Assembly: GCA_021801885.1 (NCBI GenBank)
Contig: JAKABL010000003.1
Coordinates: 1 to 25,990, forward strand
DNA from: a bacterium
Lineage (GTDB): Bacteria; Patescibacteriota; Minisyncoccia; UBA6257; 2-01-FULL-56-20
Direction of reading: 5' to 3'
Length of the DNA: 25,990 nucleotides
Position numbers and translations under genes: made by a program. Shown here in pieces: positions 21,569 to 25,990 of the stretch. The stretch's first letter is position 1; each line of letters begins with the position of its first letter. Below the pieces are notes generated by a model. The model searched no databases and had not been told where the DNA came from. It saw only the letters and a program-made list of their open reading frames with translations.

Positions 21569-22432
21569 TCATATCCTGAAATACCATCGCACGAACTGAT
21601 ATCCGAAGAAGAACACCGTCGCGACGCCTATGGCGAGGAACGGCCCGAAGGGCAATGCACCCTTCATGGTGCGCTTCCCCGCGAGAATGGCGACGATGCC
21701 CGCCACGGCACCAATCACGAATGCCGCGGCGACGGCGAAAAGGATATCCGGCCAGCCGAGCAGAAACCCGAGCGGGATCGCAAGTTTAAGATCGCCCATA
21801 CCCATCCCCTTTCCCCTCGTGCCGGCGATGAGGAGCCCGAAGAGGACGCCGGCGAAGAGGGCGCCTACGAGGCGATTGAGCCACAGATTCGCCTGCAGGC
21901 CGAACATGCCGGCGTAGGGACCGAGGAGCGAAGGATTCGCGAGGCCGATCGTGCCGCCGAGATAGATCGCGAAGAAAATCCCGATCACCGCAAGGGAAAG
22001 GTTCAGGCCGTCGGGGATGATGCCAAGGCGAATGTCGATGAGCGCCATGAGGAAAAGCGCCTCGAAGATGACGATCCAAAAGAGGGAGATCCCCACGAGC
22101 GCCGCCATGCCCGGTGCGCCGGCGGCGACGGCGGTTGCGACGCGGAGAGGGACAAGGACGGCAATGAGTCCCGCGAGGAGCTCCGCGAGCGGATAGCGCC
22201 ATCCGATCTTCGCGCGGCACGTACGGCAACGCCCCCGCTGGACGATCCAGCTTGCGAGCGGCACAAGTTCGAACCAGCGGAGCGTCGTGCCACAATGCGG
22301 GCAATGCGAGCGGCCGCCGATCGCGCGCGGCGAGAAGAGCGGCGCGGTCTCCCCTCCGTCATACCGCAGCGCGACGACATTGAGGAAACTTCCTATTGCG
22401 AGACCTATAACGAAAAGAGCCAACCATATCAT
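21569..22432 (-). CDS. pilD: Prepilin peptidase / N-methyltransferase
   Basis: A 287-residue polytopic membrane enzyme that cleaves prepilin leaders after Gly and methylates the new N-terminus. The N-terminal domain (GSFLNVVALR) carries the zinc-type tetracysteine Cys44, Cys47, Cys69 and Cys72 (CPHC...CRTC). The catalytic aspartates are in LIDIRLGIIPDGL and in the GMGMGDLKLAIPLGFLLG (GxGD) motif. About eight hydrophobic segments fit the A24A peptidase fold. It sits among its substrates. TAAAAT with an extended TG lies 6 nt before the ATG, again a leaderless start. Confidence 0.94.
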   Translation of the reverse strand: MIWLALFVIGLAIGSFLNVVALRYDGGETAPLFSPRAIGGRSHCPHCGTTLRWFELVPLASWIVQRGRCRTCRAKIGWRYPLAELLAGLIAVLVPLRVATAVAAGAPGMAALVGISLFWIVIFEALFLMALIDIRLGIIPDGLNLSLAVIGIFFAIYLGGTIGLANPSLLGPYAGMFGLQANLWLNRLVGALFAGVLFGLLIAGTRGKGMGMGDLKLAIPLGFLLGWPDILFAVAAAFVIGAVAGIVAILAGKRTMKGALPFGPFLAIGVATVFFFGYQFVRWYFRI

Positions 22433-22438
22433 GCCATG

Positions 22439-22447
22439 ATTTTACCA
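22439..22447 (-). promoter_or_regulatory. Extended -10 of pilD (leaderless)
   Basis: TGG-TAAAAT on the minus strand, 6 nt before the ATG at 22432. Confidence 0.6.
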
Positions 22448-22457
22448 TGGCGAAACC

Positions 22458-22479
22458 AAAAGTCCCGCCGAGGCGGGAC
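22458..22479 (-). terminator. Intrinsic terminator of the major pilin gene
   Basis: GTCCCGCC/GGCGGGAC stem followed on the minus strand by TTTT. It lies 30 nt after the pilin stop and just upstream of the pilD promoter, separating the two transcripts. Confidence 0.75.
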
Positions 22480-22509
22480 GTTTGGAGGAATCAATGCTCG
22501 ATGATTTCT

Positions 22510-23019
22510 TTACAGACTTACACAATAATTTCCCGTCGACGTGGCAGTGCAATCGAACCCGCTCGGAGAAAACGGAGGAGGGGTATATGTCGTGAAGACG
22601 CTGTTGTTGACATTTTCAAGCTGCGCACCGAGAACATAGCTTGATTCGTCGCCTGCAGGGTCGGTGCCATAATAATATTGTCGTGCAGGATAAGAAGGAT
22701 CCTGTGGAATGGCGTTGATACCGATACTGCTCCCGATCAATGCCTGCTTCATTGAAGCATAATTATCGGTACTATTCGAACCCTTTGTGCAATTCGCCCC
22801 TCCGGGATAGAAACCGCATTTCTGGTAATACAGCTCAAGTCCGTTCTGAATGCTCTGAAGGTCCGAAATGCGTCGCGCATCGCGACCGGACTGCTGCGCA
22901 GGGCCGAGACCGACGATGATGATGGATGCCAAAATGGCGATGATCGCCACGACGATGAGCATTTCGATAAGGGTGAAGCCCTTCGCGCCGCGCATCATGG
23001 AAAACCGTTCTTGTATCAT
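22510..23019 (-). CDS. pilA: Type IV major pilin (PilA/GspG-like)
   Basis: A 169-residue prepilin. The cleavage site lies in RGAKG|FTLIEMLIVVAIIAILASIIIVGL with Glu5, followed by ARRISDLQSIQNGLELYYQKCGFYPG, the usual GspG/PilA region. The C-terminal domain has Tyr/Ser/Thr-rich loops and a CTATSTGNYC disulfide candidate close to the end. It is somewhat AT-richer than its neighbours. It has its own terminator and a strong extended -10, so it is probably the most highly transcribed gene of the locus and therefore the main subunit. Starts at 22998 or 22995 are also possible and would shorten the leader peptide to 6-7 residues. Confidence 0.87.
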   Translation of the reverse strand: MIQERFSMMRGAKGFTLIEMLIVVAIIAILASIIIVGLGPAQQSGRDARRISDLQSIQNGLELYYQKCGFYPGGANCTKGSNSTDNYASMKQALIGSSIGINAIPQDPSYPARQYYYGTDPAGDESSYVLGAQLENVNNSVFTTYTPPPFSPSGFDCTATSTGNYCVSL

Positions 23020-23080
23020 GGGTATGATCGAATGAAATACTACTACATGGACATTATCGCCGACCTTTATGAGTGATTTT

Positions 23081-23089
23081 ATTGTAGCA
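23081..23089 (-). promoter_or_regulatory. Extended -10 of the major pilin gene
   Basis: TGC-TACAAT on the minus strand predicts a start near 23074 and an untranslated leader of about 55 nt, in contrast to the leaderless neighbours. Confidence 0.6.
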
Positions 23090-23126
23090 TACGCGGACTG
23101 CGCGCCTGTGAACAACGCACGGGGCG

Positions 23127-24338
23127 CTAGTGGATGTTCGCGGTAAGGTTGTAGATCGGGATGAGCACCGACGCGAAGAGGAGTCCCACCATGAGGCCCA
23201 TGCCGATCATCATCAAGGGCTGAATGAGATCGACGAGATTGTTCGTCATCTCGTCCGCCTCGCGGGTATAGATCGTCGACACGCGTCCGAACATCTCTTC
23301 CGTCTTGCCCGTCGTCTCGCCGACGGCGACCATCTGCGATACGAGCGGCGGGAAATATCCAGGATATTTCGCAATGCTCTCGGAGAGGAGCGATCCCTGC
23401 CGCACATCGTCGGCGATGTTGTGCACCACATCCTTATACAGGGAATTGCCAAGCATATGGCTCAGGATCTCGAGTGACTGCGCGATCGGAATACCGCCGT
23501 GCACGAGAAGCGCCGCGGAGTTCCCGAAGCGCGCAAGCACCACCGGCGTGAACACTTTCTTTGCGATGGGCACACGCACCTTCATTTCGTCGAGCACCGC
23601 CTTGCCCTCGTCGGTCTCAAGATAATTGATCGCGAGTCCCGCGCCCACGAGCAGCGCCAATAGCACCACGATCCACCATGATTCAAGGAAAATGCCTATC
23701 GAAAGAAGGATCTGCGTATACCATGGGAGCGCAACGCCGTTCTGCGCGAACACGGATCCGAGCGACGGATAGACGAAGGTGAGAAGGATGAACGCGACGA
23801 CCACGAAGAGCAGGAGTACGATTGCCGGATAAATGAGCGCCGACGTGATCTTTCCCGCGAGCACGCCCTCCTTTTCCGTATAATCGGCGAGGAACGCTGC
23901 CACCTCGCTCATATTGCCCGTCACCTCCGCCGCACGCACCATCTCCACATAATATTCGGGGAAGATCCCGCGCTGCCGGTCGAGCGCCTGCGAGAACGAA
24001 AGGCCGGCATCGATGTCCTGTGCGGCCTGATAGATCGCCTCCTTGAGCGCCGCATTCTCGGTCTGCTGCTGGAGGATCTTCAGCGCGTCGTTCAAAGGAA
24101 GTCGCGCCTGGAGGAGCGTTGCAAGCTGGCGCGCAAAGACCGCGAGATCCTTCTGCCGTGGACGCGCGAAGAAGCGCGATACGGTATCAAAAACGCCCGG
24201 CGGCGCCTCCGCGGCGAGCGACAGCACGAAAAGATCGTGGCTCGTAAGAATGGAGGCCGCGGCATCACGGCTTCCGGCCTCCACAAAGCCGACCTGCATC
24301 TCTCCTTCCTTGGTTTTTGCCTGATATTTGAATTTCAT
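23127..24338 (-). CDS. pilC: Type IV pilus inner-membrane platform protein
   Basis: A 403-residue GspF/PilC protein that anchors the assembly motor and passes pilins into the fibre. Two GspF domains are visible: the first carries FARQLATLLQARLPLNDALKIL and YPAIVLLLFVVVAFILLTFVYP, the second FGNSAALLVHGGIPIAQSLEIL and a final membrane helix (PLMMIGMGLMVGLLFASVLIPIY). The start MKFKYQAKTKEG is the family N-terminus. It begins 35 nt after the pilT stop with no Shine-Dalgarno site and no good -10, so it is probably co-transcribed with pilT. Confidence 0.94.
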   Translation of the reverse strand: MKFKYQAKTKEGEMQVGFVEAGSRDAAASILTSHDLFVLSLAAEAPPGVFDTVSRFFARPRQKDLAVFARQLATLLQARLPLNDALKILQQQTENAALKEAIYQAAQDIDAGLSFSQALDRQRGIFPEYYVEMVRAAEVTGNMSEVAAFLADYTEKEGVLAGKITSALIYPAIVLLLFVVVAFILLTFVYPSLGSVFAQNGVALPWYTQILLSIGIFLESWWIVVLLALLVGAGLAINYLETDEGKAVLDEMKVRVPIAKKVFTPVVLARFGNSAALLVHGGIPIAQSLEILSHMLGNSLYKDVVHNIADDVRQGSLLSESIAKYPGYFPPLVSQMVAVGETTGKTEEMFGRVSTIYTREADEMTNNLVDLIQPLMMIGMGLMVGLLFASVLIPIYNLTANIH

Positions 24339-24373
24339 GTCTCGACGGTCGGATCAACGCAACGCTCACAGGC

Positions 24374-25450
24374 TCAGCTCCGTTCGAGAAGGATCCTAAG
24401 CTCCGCGGGATTCAGGGAATACAGCTCGGCGTTCTCGAGCGTCACCTCCTTGTTCTTTACGAGGTTCACGAGCGAACGGTTGAGGGTCACCATTCCTTCC
24501 TGGAGCGAGGTCTCGATCACGAGATCGATCTGATACGTTTTGCGCTCGCGGATGAGGTTGCGGATGGCGGGATTCACGATCATGATCTCCGTCGCCGGCA
24601 CGCGCCCTCCCGAAATGCGGGGCAGGAGCCGCTGCGACACGATGGCGACGAGCGTTGCGGCGAGCTGCGACGTCACCTGACTCTGCTGCTCCGGAGGGAA
24701 CGAGTCGATGATGCGGTCGATCGTCTGCGCGGCGGAGTTCGTGTGGAGCGTCGACATCACAAGGTGCCCGGTTTCGGCCGCGGTCATTGCGGTGCCGATC
24801 GACGTACCATCGCGCATTTCACCGATCATGACCACGTCCGGATCCTGGCGGAGCACCGTGCGGAGCGCCGAATGGAACGAGAGCGTGTCATTGCCGACCT
24901 CGCGCTGGGACACCATGCACTGGTCCTGCGTGAAAAGATATTCGATCGGATCCTCGATCGTGATGATATGGTCGGAGCGCGTGTGATTGATCTCGTCGAT
25001 GATCGCAGCGAGCGTGGACGATTTGCCGTGTCCCGCCGGTCCCACGAGCAGGATGAACCCTTGGGAAAGCTTCGCGAGATCGTGGAGGAGCGGCGGAAGG
25101 TTGAGCTCTTCGATCGTGCGCACCTTTGCAGGCACGAGGCGCATCACCGCCGCCAAATAGCCGCGCTGGTAATAGACATTCACGCGGAAACGGGCTTTGT
25201 CCTCGAAGCCGTAGGCAAAATCGAGCTGGCGCTGCGAAAGCAATTTCGCTTTTTGCTCATCACTCCCTACGAGTTCGCCGACGAGACCCTCCATCATGTC
25301 GGGCGTGACGATCGCTTCGTTCTGGAGCGGCACAAGCACCCCATCGATGCGCAGCGTCGGATGACGCCCCACTTCGAGGTGAAGATCGGAGGCCCCCTGC
25401 TTCGCGGTTTCGGTCAAAAGATCCGCAAGCTTAGTCTTATAATCATCCAT
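24374..25450 (-). CDS. pilT: Type IV pilus twitching-motility ATPase
   Basis: A 358-residue hexameric ATPase that powers pilus retraction. The N-terminal PAS-like domain contains SDLHLEVGRHPTLRIDG. Walker A is GPAGHGKSST (137-146, Lys143), an atypical form of GPTGSGKSTT. The Asp box (TIEDPIEYLF), Walker B (DVVMIGEMRD), His box (HLVMSTLHTNSAAQTIDRI) and the PilT hallmark AIRNLIRERK follow in order. The start is the ATG at 25450, with TATTAT 6 nt upstream. It lies between pilB and pilC, the common order in these loci. Confidence 0.95.
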   Translation of the reverse strand: MDDYKTKLADLLTETAKQGASDLHLEVGRHPTLRIDGVLVPLQNEAIVTPDMMEGLVGELVGSDEQKAKLLSQRQLDFAYGFEDKARFRVNVYYQRGYLAAVMRLVPAKVRTIEELNLPPLLHDLAKLSQGFILLVGPAGHGKSSTLAAIIDEINHTRSDHIITIEDPIEYLFTQDQCMVSQREVGNDTLSFHSALRTVLRQDPDVVMIGEMRDGTSIGTAMTAAETGHLVMSTLHTNSAAQTIDRIIDSFPPEQQSQVTSQLAATLVAIVSQRLLPRISGGRVPATEIMIVNPAIRNLIRERKTYQIDLVIETSLQEGMVTLNRSLVNLVKNKEVTLENAELYSLNPAELRILLERS

Positions 25451-25456
25451 ATGCTA

Positions 25457-25465
25457 ATAATAGCA
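25457..25465 (-). promoter_or_regulatory. Extended -10 of pilT (leaderless)
   Basis: TGC-TATTAT on the minus strand, 6 nt before the ATG at 25450. Confidence 0.6.
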
Positions 25466-25543
25466 CAAAAGAAAACTTTCAAGCGCGGTCGCGGCAAGGA
25501 TGGATGGCGACCGAGGCAACGGAAGACGATGGCCGGAAGACAA

Positions 25544-25990
25544 CTAACTCTCCTCCGTTTCGCGCACGATTTCTTCAATGGACACGATCCCGCGGAGCGC
25601 CTTCACGATGCCGTCCTGGCGAAGCGTGACCATGCCCTGCGCCTTGGCGGCATCGGTGATCTTCTGAACCGTCGCGCCGCCTTCGATCACCGCTTGGAGC
25701 TCCTTCGTCATTTGGAGCACTTCGAAGATTGCGGTACGCCCCACGATGCCGCGTCCCTTGCAGGTGGTGCAGCCTTTGGCGTGCCAGATCTTATAGGGTG
25801 CCGTGAATTCCTTGGTGACCGCTTCGGGGAGACCCCGGAGCGCCCGCACGATGACGTCCTGCACCTCGGCAGGCGCATCTTCCTGCGTCTTGCAGTCGGG
25901 ACAGAGGACTCCGATGAGGCGCTGCGCGATCATGAGATTGAGCGATACGGGGAGGAGGAACGATTCCACCTTCATGTCGATGAGGCGCGG
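25544..25990 (-). CDS. pilB: Type IV pilus assembly ATPase, C-terminal part
   Basis: The last 148 residues of a GspE/PilB extension motor; the 5' part lies beyond the window edge. In frame from the edge it reads PRLIDMKVESFLLPVSLNLMIAQRL, the conserved GspE segment, then a four-cysteine zinc-type element (CPDC and CTTCKGRG) characteristic of PilB/GspE and absent from PilT. It ends with RTAIFEVLQMTKEL and MVTLRQDGIVKALRGIVSIEEIVRETEES, typical of this subfamily. pilT follows after 93 nt with its own promoter. Confidence 0.92.
   Translation of the reverse strand, partial: PRLIDMKVESFLLPVSLNLMIAQRLIGVLCPDCKTQEDAPAEVQDVIVRALRGLPEAVTKEFTAPYKIWHAKGCTTCKGRGIVGRTAIFEVLQMTKELQAVIEGGATVQKITDAAKAQGMVTLRQDGIVKALRGIVSIEEIVRETEES

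Noticed and set aside
24374..25450. Second PilB instead of PilT
   Set aside because: It lacks the four-cysteine zinc element and has the AIRNLIRERK motif specific to PilT.
1..25990. CRISPR arrays, insertion sequences or integrase genes
   Set aside because: I found no spaced repeats, transposase or recombinase motifs in any frame.

Overview
The window looks like chromosomal DNA from a Patescibacteria/CPR (Parcubacteria-like) genome of unusually high GC. This placement is inferred from three things: the gene set (murD, gatCA, ligA and a complete-looking type IV pilus cluster), an N-terminal domain of a kind I associate with CPR proteins at 3682-4797, and tRNAs without encoded CCA. No 16S rRNA or ribosomal protein gene is present to confirm it.

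Layout. 1-352: a degenerate initiator-tRNA-like sequence on the minus strand. 353-3558 (+): murD, gatC and gatA, ending at a bidirectional terminator shared with the convergent gene at 3682-4797. 3682-6441 (-): a membrane-anchored coiled-coil protein, a ferredoxin-NADP-reductase-like flavoprotein and an isoprenylcysteine methyltransferase-like membrane enzyme. 6.56-9.6 kb (-): an AT-richer segment with a beta-lactamase-fold hydrolase, a SAM methyltransferase and a small membrane protein. Each is preceded by a piece of tRNA 3' end; the first piece belongs to an intact tRNA-Asp, and the other two are truncated copies of a different, CCA-carrying tRNA end. 9.6-12.4 kb (-): ligA and an orphan PilX-like prepilin. 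12.5-16 kb: a block with a different style of gene expression (full -35/-10 promoters, Shine-Dalgarno sites, strong terminators), holding a predicted small RNA, a secreted hypothetical protein, a glycine-rich-domain-like protein and a lipoprotein with duplicated Ig-like domains. 16.0-26.0 kb (-): a 961-residue surface protein with a SipW/TasA-like signal, then prepilins, prepilin peptidase, major pilin, PilC, PilT and the end of PilB.

The most consistent genome-wide signal is the start-site architecture. At least twelve genes have a -10 box (several of them extended, TGnTAnnnT) exactly 6 or 7 nt before the ATG and no Shine-Dalgarno sequence, which predicts leaderless mRNAs. The 12.5-16 kb block breaks this rule, which makes it the best candidate for foreign DNA or an assembly join.

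The pilus genes should form one machine: PilB/PilT motors, PilC platform, PilD processing, PilA main subunit, and the GspH/PilV/PilW/PilX-like minor subunits. The large surface protein and its 163-residue neighbour are probably exported products of the same locus.
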